Shown here: positions 11,075 through 21,400 of the stretch, one piece after another
Numbering within the stretch: position 1 is the stretch's first letter
Layout: each line of letters opens with the position of its first letter
Origin: Pisolithus tinctorius
Taxonomy: Eukaryota; Basidiomycota; Agaricomycetes; Boletales; Pisolithaceae
DNA: 64,000 nt
Direction of reading: 5' to 3'
NCBI GenBank assembly: GCA_024663395.1
Contig: JANFAH010000022.1
Coordinates: 186,001 to 250,000 of the forward strand
Notes under the pieces: generated by a model
What the model was told of the DNA's origin: nothing
Databases searched by the model: none
The model's input: the letters and a program-made list of their open reading frames with translations, nothing else
Program-made: the position numbers and the translations under genes

Positions 11075-11559
11075 TGTTAAGTCTGTGGCTGGGATGGGGG
11101 TCGAAGGCCGAAGGCCGAGCGCTGGGGGCAACAACCCTTGGTCTTAGCTCATGCGCTAGACCCTTGCGCAAGCCGGGTTGAAGTCAGAGAAAGCCGAGGG
11201 GGATCAGGAGTGAAAGCCGAGGGTCAACTCAGGCTTAAGCTTGGAGACTTGGGGTGAACTAAGTTGATATTCAGACTGAGGAACTAAGTACAACGTACAT
11301 AGAGTATATATACCAAAGACCGGCAACCCAAAGACCGGGGTTACCAGTGAAGACTAAATAGCTGTGCAAGGAACTAACTAGAGGTTAAACAAGAAGGCAG
11401 GAATCGGAGAGCCAAAGACAGACACTGCCTTGGCATAAGCAAGGGCGGTACAAAGGCTAACTAGAAAAGTATAGTAAGGAACAGACCTTGTTTCGGCGTT
11501 TGGCATTGACCTGGCATTCAGAACCTAAGACTGAACTGTGGGCCCCTCAGTATATGACA
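11075..11559 (-). repeat. 5' LTR of Gypsy element 1
   Basis: This 485-bp repeat pairs with 4105-4589. It has a TATATATA box at 11305-11312 and the right-hand target duplication ACCTC at 11560-11564. A tRNA-type primer site beginning TGG is not evident next to it, so the priming mode is unclear. Confidence 0.92.
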
Positions 11560-11640
11560 ACCTCCATGTCTGTACCAGCAACAATGGTCCAGAGGCCACA
11601 AACTGTTAAGACTTTTTGCATTTGGAATCTCCACATTTGA
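11560..11640 (-). pseudogene. Copia-type gag, upstream part
   Basis: The minus strand reads MWRFQMQKVLTVCGLWTIV..TDMEV and continues in frame into the fragment at 3883-4104 once the Gypsy element is removed. A TGA lies a little upstream of the readable segment. Only the central gag block is recognisable. Confidence 0.7.
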
Positions 11641-11900
11641 TATTTGAACACTCATCTGCAAGGGGAGCTATGTTGTAGAGTTGACTCGAGCCTTGTGAGA
11701 CTCTTGTAGAAGTAGAGGCCAATGTATTCACACTTGTGGATGGGCCTAGAGCCCAAGATGTTGACACTGAAGGTCCAGATGACATGTCTTATTTTATACT
11801 GTGGTACCACTTGGTTCAAGTTTGCTGCTGTAAGGTTAGAGCTGCTCAGGGCTCATAACCTCTTGAAGGTAGGCCAAAATGAGGGACCTAGGAAGGAGAC
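11641..11900. other. No gene recognised
   Basis: AT-rich, CpG-poor sequence between the Copia fragment and the next repetitive-family gene. Confidence 0.4.
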
Positions 11901-12719
11901 TCAGGCTTCAGTTAGAAGAAGTCTGAGGTACACCTGAAGGAAAAACAAACATCCTAAGTGCGAAGATTTATTATGTAAGCTTGTATGATGTAAGCAAAAG
12001 TCAGGTAAAGGTGACAACACTTCAACACAAGGGTGGTTTTCTAGCACCAGCCAGAATCTGACATGGCTGTTGATCTGTCCCTTGGGCCAGTCATTGTCTT
12101 TCATGGCTGAAACCAGGCAGTGTGCTGCCTCAGCAAATTCTTCCCAGGAGAGGTCCTTGTCTCTGGTGACATTGCCTTTGGTGCATGCAGCCACTATTGG
12201 GACAAAGGAGTGTAAGCCATCTCCTGACTGTAGGAGGGCCATGGCATCATTGTCTGTGGATCATGGGGTGAGCTCTGCATCTTTGAGCCCCTTGTTGGTG
12301 AAGAAATAGAGCTTGCAGTAATCTCCTTTGCAGAGTTTGTGAGTGGCAATGGGCACTGGGATGATGATGGGCTCTGTTGGTATCATGGCATCTTGTGGTA
12401 TTGGTGCATGCTTGTGGCAGTATTTCTTCTTGTCCTCTTGTAGAGCGAGTTTGCATTCCCTCTCCTGCTCCTGCTGTAGTTGTTCTTGTTCTTCTCTGGC
12501 CAGTATCTCTTTTTCTGTGGCTGCCTGTTGCTCCTCTAGCTGTTGGTCCCATTCTTGTCTTTCTAGGTCATTGTTGACAGTCCAGAGGAGCTCCAGTTGG
12601 CATTCTGCTGCATTGTGGTCAATTGTCTCATTTACCAGATGGTCTCTTGCTAGATGGTAGCTTTTGGATGTGAAATCCAGGCAGATAGCTAAGTGAGGGT
12701 TCCATGCAAGGTCTGGCAT
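11901..12719 (-). pseudogene. Repetitive agaricomycete protein family, function unknown
   Basis: One frame runs from ATG 12719, broken by a TGA at 12261-12263. It begins with a short conserved block (SKSYHLARDHLVNETIDHNAAECQ), then a Gln/Glu-rich coiled coil (about residues 65-100), then the blocks LYFFTNKGL and LSWEEFAEAAHCLVSAM. I recognise this combination as a very abundant, unnamed protein family in mushroom genomes that tends to occur with transposons. After about 12030 the similarity fades, probably at an intron or breakpoint. No enzymatic motif is visible. Confidence 0.5.
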
Positions 12720-13020
12720 TGCAAAAACAAAGGCTGAGAGTGAGCAGACTGAGACTGCTTGGGGAGAAAGTGAGTGGCAGGAGCAAGAGAGGTAACACCA
12801 CCTTGCTTCCCATGCCTAGACTATATTCTCAGTGCACTACATATCTCCACTACTGAGAATTCCCAACTTTGCATTTGTGTGGGCATGCACAGCTTATATA
12901 AACATCACATGACTACTTTGCTGAAGTCAAAGTTGAAAACTTCAACTTCAACTTCAGAGGGTGAATGGTGCCTAATCAAGCAAGGACTATGTGATGTAGA
13001 TGTAAGTAATTTGTGTCATT
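12720..13020. other. No gene recognised
   Basis: CpG-depleted, AT-rich spacer between two transposon-related remnants on opposite strands. Confidence 0.4.
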
Positions 13021-14715
13021 ACCTTTACCACAGCCTAATTCCTCTCCAGAGTGCCTTTCATGCAGTCATGAACATGGACATTTATTGCACATTGTGTTGG
13101 GATCAGTTGCATGCAAACTGTGCAGGATTGTTCAGTGACCATCTGTTGGGAGAGCTTCTGAAGATCCTTGAGAAAATGGGTTGTCAGACAATGGGAAAGA
13201 CTGAGCAAAATTAAATCTATCTTGTTGCTTGAAACAGGTTAGCTGACAATATACTAGTATCAATGCAATGCCCTGCTGGCACAGTCCCAATCATTTCAAG
13301 GAAGCACTTTTTGATTTCATATATGGACAGTCAGAAGCTTGAGGATCTTTCTAAGGTAATGTGGATATCCCATCAAGCTTGGGTTCTGCTGATGTCTTCT
13401 GAGCAGATAATCATATTTGCCTGTCATAACATCTTGCTGTGTGAGACAGAAAAAGATGGCTACCTTCTGTTGCATTGTCTGTGTGCTTATGTTGAGTTTG
13501 ATCTGTATATGGTGCTCAAACTACATACAACACACACACACACACACACTGCTGGGTGGGAAGCACTGCATACCTTCAACTCCTTGATTCAGGTTGGCAC
13601 TGTTTTTGGTATTTGAATCATTGCTGATGGTTTCTGGAACAGAAGTATGCAGAGCAAACTCAGCATACAGGGAAAAATTGGAACTTCCCAAAGAACCACA
13701 CCCATATGCATGTATTTGATGACATTGAAGCAAAGGGTGTCACCTGCAATTTCAATATGAAGCCAAATGAGAAAATGCATGGTCCATTGAAGCAAGCATA
13801 CCAAAAGCAAACTAATTTCAAGGATGTTGTTCAGCAAGTAAGTCAAATCATTGGTTAGTATCCAGCTTACTTATGCTTGCGCAGATTCTCCATGTTGATC
13901 ACCTCAGACTGATTTCTGAATGTATCTGATGCAAGATCAAGGAATACAATTCTTACAGGATGTTCAGAGTGGCAACAAATATGGACACTGTTGATATCAC
14001 TGTTGATGAGCCTGAGGAAGAATATTTCCATGTGAAGTTGTAGCCAAGTGAAGGAGCCATTAACATTCAAGGATATCAAGAAGAAGAGTATTACCAACAA
14101 CCTGTTCAATCAATTCTGAGGAAAACTCAGACAAGTTCCTCAATAAGTACTTTGTCTTCACAGGGAAACCTCTTCCTGGCAAGAAAGACATCCAATTCCA
14201 AAGGAATGATATGGTGAGTAAAACAGTCTTTTTGCTCTATCATTCAAGTCTCTAACATTCACCAAAGATTACAGAATATTGCTTTGTCAAAGTCAAGTTC
14301 AAGTCCACTGTCAACTGGTGCCAGTACATGGATTATCTATGCTCCCACCCCAAGTTCCATGGGTGTCCTTGTTATGGCTCTGTACTCATCAAGACTCAGC
14401 AAAATGACATATTCAGGCAACTTATACTTTTGTTTCAGTGTGTTGTTGGCAGAGAGGCCTTCCCCTTGGCTCTGATACAGCCATATGATGCCCCAATTGG
14501 GCAGCAACTTCAGAAGGACAAACACCTCAACTTCTGGAGGGTACATGAATGACCACAAGGATTGTCCAAGATTATTTTGGTCCACTCAATCATCCACAGT
14601 GCCCTTCTGTATCCAGATCATATGAGAGCTGGTGAGTACCTTGTTGTTAACACAATTGATACTGACATGTTCCTTCATGTGCAAATGATGTACAAGGTTG
14701 CAGGACACCACTAAA
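13021..14715 (+). pseudogene. Plavaka-like (CACTA-type) transposase remnant
   Basis: Several frames carry blocks of a mushroom transposase-associated family: WDQLHANCAGLFSDHLL (about 13110), KNWNFPKNHTHMHVFDDIEA and KMHGPLKQAYQKQTNFKDV (13670-13830), and FHGCPCYGSVLIKTQ...FPLALIQPYDAP...HSIIHSALL (14360-14640). GT-AG introns are readable at about 13837-13884 and 14214-14270. In-frame TGA codons at 13927-13929 and 14550-14552 and a TAG near 14041 show decay. Assignment to Plavaka rests on the FPK-H..DDI / HGPLK..Y..TNFK layout as I remember it. The element ends and terminal repeats were not found. Confidence 0.55.
13532..13549. repeat. (CA)n microsatellite
   Basis: A run of about nine CA dinucleotides inside the Plavaka remnant. 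Confidence 0.85.
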
Positions 14716-15219
14716 ACCATCAACTATGTATGTAAGTTGGCCCTTTGAAATGTTTTCACCCAAAGTACTGAGGATCCAGTTGATGAAACAGATTTTCTGT
14801 TTATTTTACCAGTCATCTGATTGGCAAATTCAACTTCCCATAACAAGATTTGTGGATCCATGTAGAGTATGAGTTACTTTGCCTCGACTATAATTATCCC
14901 CTTGCTTTTGTTCATTTGTTACTGTACCACTAATAATTTTATCCTACAAGGTTATCATATTATCTGGTAACAGATACCTCCCCACCTTTCAACTCATGCT
15001 GAATGAGTTTGAGACTATGGTACAGAAAGATTTCATAGGGCCAAAGTTGCACACCATAATTCCTCTCCCCTGTCTTACATATCTGCCTTCTTGTCAAGCT
15101 GGACCATACACAAGCAACACAGCTAAAGGACCTGGAGGAATCTGTTATACCAGTGGAACCCATAGCAAAGAGGTTACAAATCAAATTGAAGTCTGCTGAA
15201 GGGAAAGTAATAACATGTT
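14716..15219. other. Decayed transposon sequence, unassigned
   Basis: A short open stretch (14996-15199) reads LNEFETMVQKDFIGPKLHTI. It may belong to the helicase remnant that follows or to another element. AT-rich and nearly without CpG. Confidence 0.3.
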
Positions 15220-15536
15220 CTGTCCATCACTGGTAATTCCCAATGACCACAGCATATGCCTTCATGGACTATTGATCTCAAGGTCAAACACTTCCTTCTG
15301 TCATAGTGGACATCACTACACCACCTACTGGAGGAATTAACTTATTCAATCTGTACATTGCACTCTTGAGAAGCTCTGGGCATTCCACAATCCAACTGTT
15401 GCATGACTTCAATGGCAAGCTCCTCCAGATTGCACACTTGCCTGAATTGCTTGCAGAGAATGATTGGATTGAAGAAATGAATGAAAAGACAAAGAAGTGG
15501 TGGAAAGAAATGGGAAGGGATATGAGGACAACATAA
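15220..15536 (+). pseudogene. Pif1-like DNA helicase, C-terminal fragment
   Basis: The segment carries superfamily-1 helicase motifs: a motif V-like Y-stop-SQGQT (15270-15290) and a motif VI-like GINLFNLYIALLRSSGHST (15320-15390), then a helical tail ending DWIEEMNEKTKKWWKEM. In intact relatives motif V is YRSQGQT; here a TGA (15273-15275) replaces the Arg codon. Such helicase genes are multi-copy in mushroom genomes and occur in Helitrons. No Rep domain or upstream helicase motifs were found. Confidence 0.65.
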
Positions 15537-15847
15537 GCAGAGAGCATATCATGGTTTCAGCACTTGCAGTGCATATGAGTCAACAACAGAATGGCAGGGG
15601 GTGCTTGCTTCAGAACAGATGATGGACAACATGTGACAAATCATCAGCCGGCAATCGCCAACGCATTAGCCGACACGACAGGGGCTGCACTTTCCCACGC
15701 AATTTTGAGGGCGACAGAAACCTTGACAAGCAAGGTGATGTATAGGCGTCACGCGCCAAATCCGATGCCTGCCATCTAACAGTGATTGGCCGGCCTTTCT
15801 CCGTGCCAACTTGTGTGGTGTAATTTCTACATAACATCTCCCACAAG
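15537..15847. other. Boundary between transposon zone and genic DNA; promoter of the next gene
   Basis: CpG dinucleotides are scarce to the left of about 15640 and common from there on. The segment would hold the promoter of the gene at 15848. Confidence 0.45.
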
Positions 15848-16402
15848 ATGTCCCTCACACCTCTCTCCACCAACCACCACTATCTTCTTCTCTCAATTAC
15901 TCTCCCAGTCGGAACCGCAGACTCTGATTCTGATGCAGATGTAGACGTTTTAACCATTCGCAAGGCCCTTCAAGACGCGCTGGGCGATTCGTTCGGAATC
16001 ACGTCGGCGGGCACTTACATCGACATTCTTGCTGTCACGAAGTGGAGCACTGGCGGTGTACGCGTTGGTGGGCGGGATCCATGGGGTGAGGTCATTCTGA
16101 GAGTCCATCCATCGTACGTGCGTCCCTTTGCGAAGAAGCATTGCTCGCTAATGCGTTTTTTTTGTTCCCTTGCTCCATTATGCCGGGCTGATGACTTGTA
16201 AAAAAAAACGCACGGATCGGACTTGGCACTAACCAATGGGCAAATGGATAGTGACGCGCCGAAGATACTAGCTGCCGTAACCGCCGCCTCGCCCTCACGA
16301 TCCTCGCAGCCTAGGCTCTCGCTCCTGCGAGAGTCGTCGTTCCTGCCGTCCCTATCCTTTGGGAGTGGCGGTTACGTCGAGGCTAGTTACATCGGTTTGT
16401 AG
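15848..16402 (+). CDS. Small RNase P/MRP protein subunit-like (Pop5/Rpp14 type)
   Basis: Two exons, 15848-16113 and 16252-16402, give 138 residues. The intron 16114-16251 (138 nt) begins GTACGT, has an ACTAAC branch-like site at 16228 and ends ATAG. Recognisable features are an N-terminal beta strand (HHYLLLSITLP), a block LQDALGDSFGITSAGTYIDI and, across the splice, GEVILRVHPS-DAPKILAAV. This resembles the alpha-beta fold of Pop5/Rpp14-family subunits of RNase P and RNase MRP, which process tRNA and rRNA precursors in the nucleus. It could be the fungal Pop8 paralogue. The assignment depends on memory of short motifs and is moderate. Confidence 0.5.
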
Positions 16403-16943
16403 GAACTCGGGAAGGTGATCCACGGGTGACTGACGCGTAGAGACCGTCTTCCAAGACTGCTAGAAGCGAGCGAAACTGCCTTCAACATGCTTCGCTCTGA
16501 CTCCAAAGCGCATGACACCAATCGTATTACACAAACTTCCCAGAAATGATACGGTGTCCCCAAGGTCAATGGTAGATCCCCTGTTCAGGTTTTGCCAGCT
16601 CGACAAAGAGTATCTTGTTCTAAATACTGGAATTGATTTGCTCTCCTAAATTACTGCTTCATTTAGGGCTCTAGTGCTGGAGTGTTGCATCGACCGTCCG
16701 ACTGGTCATAAATTTGGTGGCTTGGGACGGAAACCTGTTGCACAGCTGTTAGGAGGAAGTTCCCTACGCAAGACGGTAATCTAATATGACTTCGACGCGT
16801 CGTCATCAAGTCATCCCCGGACCCAAAGCGCAACTCTGAATTCGTCACGAGTGTAGCTAGGTATATACTTGTGCATTCTGTGCGGAGCAAAGCAATCAAA
16901 AGAAAGAAAAGTCCCAGCATGATGGAGGGGTGATGAGCATGCA
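16403..16943. other. Convergent intergenic region
   Basis: The 3' ends of the RNase P-like gene and DCN1 face each other across 540 bp. No gene is seen. Confidence 0.5.
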
Positions 16944-18417
16944 TCATGCTCTGAGCTTCTTCGCCTTCACCCAGTCTACAAAATCATCTATTGTGGATGG
17001 CCACGCAGCTGTTTTGGTGGTATTGGACGGATGAGATCCACATTTCATCAACAGTAACCGGATAGGTATCAGGTGGGTTACAGATCCAGCAAGTGAATAC
17101 GAATCAACAGGCCTTCGTCACAAGGCTGCAAGGAGACACGCACCAGTCGCGTCGTGCTCCTCAAATTTCGCATCGATCGTTCGGATAAATTCTGCAAGCT
17201 GGTTGTTCGCGTCCCATGAAGGCGTACAGACTGATCAGCATGCATGTTTGCCAAAGAATATGCATATCTTATTTGGAAGTCGGAGGACTCAAGCCAGGAA
17301 AACGGAAAAAGAGTGGGTTGCCAAAAGAGAGATCCGAAGAGGAAAAAAGAGACGAGTGATCGCTCACCATGTTCCACGTATCCTTGCTCACCCCCTTGCT
17401 GCCCTTCTCCCTCAGAAACTCGAACCACCATTCTGTGTGCTTCTTTCCCCATCCGCTCCCGTCATCGCCACTTTCTTTCTCGTCCATATCGACGTCTGCG
17501 TCGCTGCAATGATTATTTCCATAGATTGAATCAAGATGTGGAGATGAAGAAGATGAAGAAATGCGATTGAGAGCGCCACCAGAAAGACCAAAGGGAATGA
17601 GCAGTTCCCAGTAGGCTATAGCGGTATCGAGGGCTAATAGGTATAATGTGTAAAATCATCGTATGTCGGATGATCTTCAGCGCATTCGATCTACAGTCGG
17701 ACGAAGTGAAAGACTTGCCTAGACTGCGCTGACCCTCCGTGCGCGCAAGTGTGAAGGTGTGATTGTACACCGCGACGAAGTATGATGGGTCGGAGGCGAG
17801 TTTTACGCGCAGGCGAGGGAGGGCATTCCTGAGTGAATCCAGCGTATCACATCTGTGTGGATGATAAAATGATTTGTGGTACAACCGCGGCCATATGTAT
17901 ATATGTATCAGGAAAAAAGAGAACACTCACCCCAAACTCTTCAGTCCGCTGATCCAGCCCTTTCTTGTCCATTCGCCCATATGAGGTGATTTGAGTTCGT
18001 AGGCTATCGCAAGCAAGACAATATCTTCTTGATCCACACCTAGATCTCCACATAACCGTACGGTGCCATCCACGCCGATTTCATCGCTTCCAGGATCTGT
18101 GAGAGATGAAGTACGTATCCGTTAACAAAATGTACACGCTATCCCCTCCTCGAATGGAAATACCCTTGTACTTGTCAAATAGCCCGTTGATGCTACTTGT
18201 CGACAGGTTTGTTTCTGAGCGTCTTCGCCCTCCATCTGTGAAGTAAGCATCGAGAGCAGCATCGAGAAGCTTGTATTTTTCGAGATATCGCCTGGCTTCT
18301 TTGGTCCTGGTCGCCAGTGATGAGTCACTGGTTCGGAAGTCGTTGGTGATGTGTACTTACGATGCGCCGGTCACTGACAGAAACTCGGATAATGCCTGTG
18401 AAGTTACTCTTGAAGAC
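16944..18417 (-). CDS. DCN1: DCN1, cullin neddylation E3 co-factor
   Basis: DCN1 proteins bind cullin and the E2 Ubc12 and promote NEDD8 transfer, activating cullin-RING ubiquitin ligases. Exons on the minus strand: 18417-18361 (5' end uncertain), 18327-18164, 18096-17931, 17852-17719, 17633-17368, 17198-17144, 17008-16944. An N-terminal UBA-like helix region (ALSEFLSVTGAS, LEKYKLLDAALDAYF) precedes the potentiating-neddylation domain (LFDKYKDPGSDEIGVDGTVR, LAIAYELKSPHMGEWTRKGW, DTAIAYWELL, WWFEFLREKG..KDTWNM, WPSTIDDFVDWVKAKK). A Ser/Asp-rich insert lies between DTAIAYW and the WWFEFL block. The third intron (17718-17634) has a GC donor. I could not place the start codon: a candidate ATG near 18472 does not splice in frame. 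Confidence 0.85.
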
Positions 18418-21400
18418 TGACTATAACCGTTAGCCTATCTGGGTATATTCCAACAGCGACCGACCATTTCTCAGCTAGTTTGCGGCTAACAGGACGAGTG
18501 GGGAGCAGGAACGAGATAAACCCGGATGACAGACACTACCCCGCGTCACGTGAGCCTCCCCTCTAATAGTTTGAACTCGGCTTGCTCTGACTTTTTTTTT
18601 CACGATGACTTGCCTACCACCATGATGACTCCTGCGAAATCCACTTTCCATTCGATCCAATATGTCTGCCAGCTTTTATCGATTACAATTTTCGCAACTG
18701 AATCCCCACTTGACTCGTTCCTGCAACGTGTTCTGCGGACCATAACGTTTCCACTCCCTTATGACATCAAGGTTATTGGTCATGGTCGTGACTCCTAAGA
18801 GGATGTGCCGGCCCTTTATGGTTCATGCTAGCTGTGGGTGCGTGTATGTCTTCCATTCCTGATTACCGCTTGTTGGGGTTCAAAGGTAATGTAGGGCTCC
18901 TCGGCGTTCAGGACACATGTCCGTATTCATCCATTTCCCTTGTCCACACACCCGTCGTGACCCAGTTGCGTGATATGTGGTACCCGATCGTATGGGTCTG
19001 CGCGCATTGGCCGCAGCCAGAGAACCTTCTCAAGGACAAATACCAGCGCTCCCTATGATATCATCACATCATCCGCCTTCCATCAATGGTCTTTCCCCTT
19101 TCACCTTCTTCCAAAACGTTGCAGCGGCTATCTTTCCGATTTCGAGTATGTGCGGCGCCCGGCGAACGATCGCTGGCAATATCGGATTATGGAAGAACAT
19201 CCCAGCGCGGTACCGAATCCAGATTGGTCGAGTGGGGCACACACCCTACGAACACATGGCGATATCACATCGTCCATCATGTGCAGTTCAGTGACTCATC
19301 CAAATCGCAGGCTCCGGCAACCACGATCTCCGTACTATACCCCATCCCTCCGAAACACATGCCTGCTTCTGGGAGTACAACGGATCCATAACGCAACTCC
19401 AAAACCAATGAACGAACGTGGAACACTACTTACCTCATCACAGGGATCCGTCCGAGTCTCGTTTTCGCGGTAACTTGCCATCCCCTTTTTATACGGTAAG
19501 TAATACTGACCTCTTTGCTTGCTTAAGAGGCCCAAAAGAACCACTTACACGTATAAGGCAAGTATTTGCTTGGACACATTCCTTTTCGCTGTTAATTGTG
19601 ACGCCACGCGCCGTACGCCACCTTCCGTAGAATGTCATGCGTTCCGGACAGCTGACTGACCACTTCGATCTATCCACTCCGCGGGGCCAAGCGCAAGCAT
19701 TTGCATGTTCGCGTCAGCAATCGTGTGTAGCTATGCCGTGTACGGCAGGTATCACCACGTATATATTTCCCCGTAAGTACAAGACACACCTTGTAGGTAA
19801 GGCGCTGTTGTTGGTTATCTTTCATATCTGAGCTGCTGCCAAGTACATATCTACTGACCTTCACATTCGGAGCCATCCTGTGTTACCTGATTCGATTCCT
19901 GTTTATCTTGTCACACATTCCATACCACTGATCCCGTTTCCTGGGTCATTATACCACATTCTGCCGTACCAATAACTCGTGCTCCGGTATCGTGAATACG
20001 TCATCGAAGATCATCAACCACTCATCTTGTTCCGTTCTGCCCCGTCCCGTGCTCTTCCAAGTCGGTCTCCGTTGACCCTCGTGCTGCCGCTGGAACTCGA
20101 TTGGCCGTGGATGTTGATGATCGTAGATACCGGTCGAACATGGAACAGCCCGATCCGTGCACGATCAATACCATAAATAATGTGATTACCGTTCATGGCT
20201 TCGTACAGCATCTATATCCAATTAGTGTCCTGCTGCGCTCGCGGGGAAAGGACATGAAAGGACCATGTCAATGAAGGTTCACGTTTATGTCCAAGCCACA
20301 GGGGACCCGTCTTGGTCCGATCGAATTGCCAAGCAATAAATGAAAGAACGGGCTGCGTGTTTATGAACACCAATGGGTGTGCGTTTCTATCAGATATCAT
20401 ATTTTCATATGTGCACATGTAGGAATGGTCGTTTATTGACATGTTCCATGATGCAGTTGCAGTTGCTTCATTGTGTTTGTTAGTTCTTTGAAGTTCCCCA
20501 TTTCCAATTACAAGTTCATTTCAGCCCTTGTCAGGTGGTTCCGTGGCGGCTCCTGCGAGGATCTAATGGGGGAGGGGGAGGGGACTCAGGGTTATATGCC
20601 AACTGCATAGCACGTCTCATCACCCAAGAACAGTCCCCATGATACTGCATTTGAGATCGATCTCCGCAGTAGGAAGGGAAAGGTCAAAATAGTATTATGC
20701 GATAAGGAATCGAAGCCTCAGTTTGGCATACAATTTGACTAAGTCTCTACTAGTCCCTGGCGATTCCTATCAACCACCCGGCGGAATTTGACATCCTTAA
20801 ACTGCACCAAAATATTTAATCAAACCGGGTGGTCTCGAGTGGTGATATCATATATCGACATATACCGGCAAGGCTCCTACTGTATCCGGGACATTCCGGG
20901 TATGACCGAGCCGTACTCATCAACTTCTATCTTCCTGGGGCCACCCGATTCGATCACTGGGCATATAGCGATTCGTGCGCGCATGCTTTTGGAAACCGTA
21001 GGTAGGTTTGGACGTGAATTAATGGTACTATGAAGGCAGGAAGAGGCAGGAGGGCAACTGTTGCCAACTCTAAGTATACATAAAGCATGGCTTCCGCGGC
21101 GCCGGCATATACATAACACGTACCCTCACGTACACCAGTAAGGTTCTTCCATTCCAATATATAGCCCTCCGCAGTTGGATCCCATGCAGAGAGGTACCGG
21201 AGTGACAGGCGATCAGTACAGTTGATACATTAGCCAAGGCTATGAGGCGCTATGATATGTGATCCAAATAATATATTGTCGTGATGGGGTGTTCACTCGA
21301 CAGAACCATATCAGTTTCCCCGTGAGATCGGTATCGAAACTATACGTATTGTCTCAGTCTTGTAAGTGATTTATCCAATATATGCTGCCTGATGGGACCA

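Larger units (their letters stand above)
4105..11559 (-). mobile_element. Gypsy-type LTR retrotransposon (chromovirus), element 1
   Basis: This is a complete but mutated element, 7455 bp, transcribed leftward. It has two 485-bp LTRs starting TGTTAAG and ending GACA on the plus strand, and a perfect 5-bp target duplication ACCTC (4100-4104 and 11560-11564). Order from its 5' end (right): LTR, gag, -1 frameshift site, protease, reverse transcriptase, RNase H, integrase, chromodomain, LTR. A Zn2Cys6-type gene lies on the opposite strand between the chromodomain and the 3' LTR. gag and pol are each a single frame broken only by TGA codons. LTRs differ at roughly 5 percent of sites, almost all transitions with a CpG signature, so it is older than element 2. 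Confidence 0.93.

Noticed and set aside
18970..19473. 167-codon plus-strand open frame
   Set aside because: No recognisable motif, and it lies in a region where several frames are open by chance.
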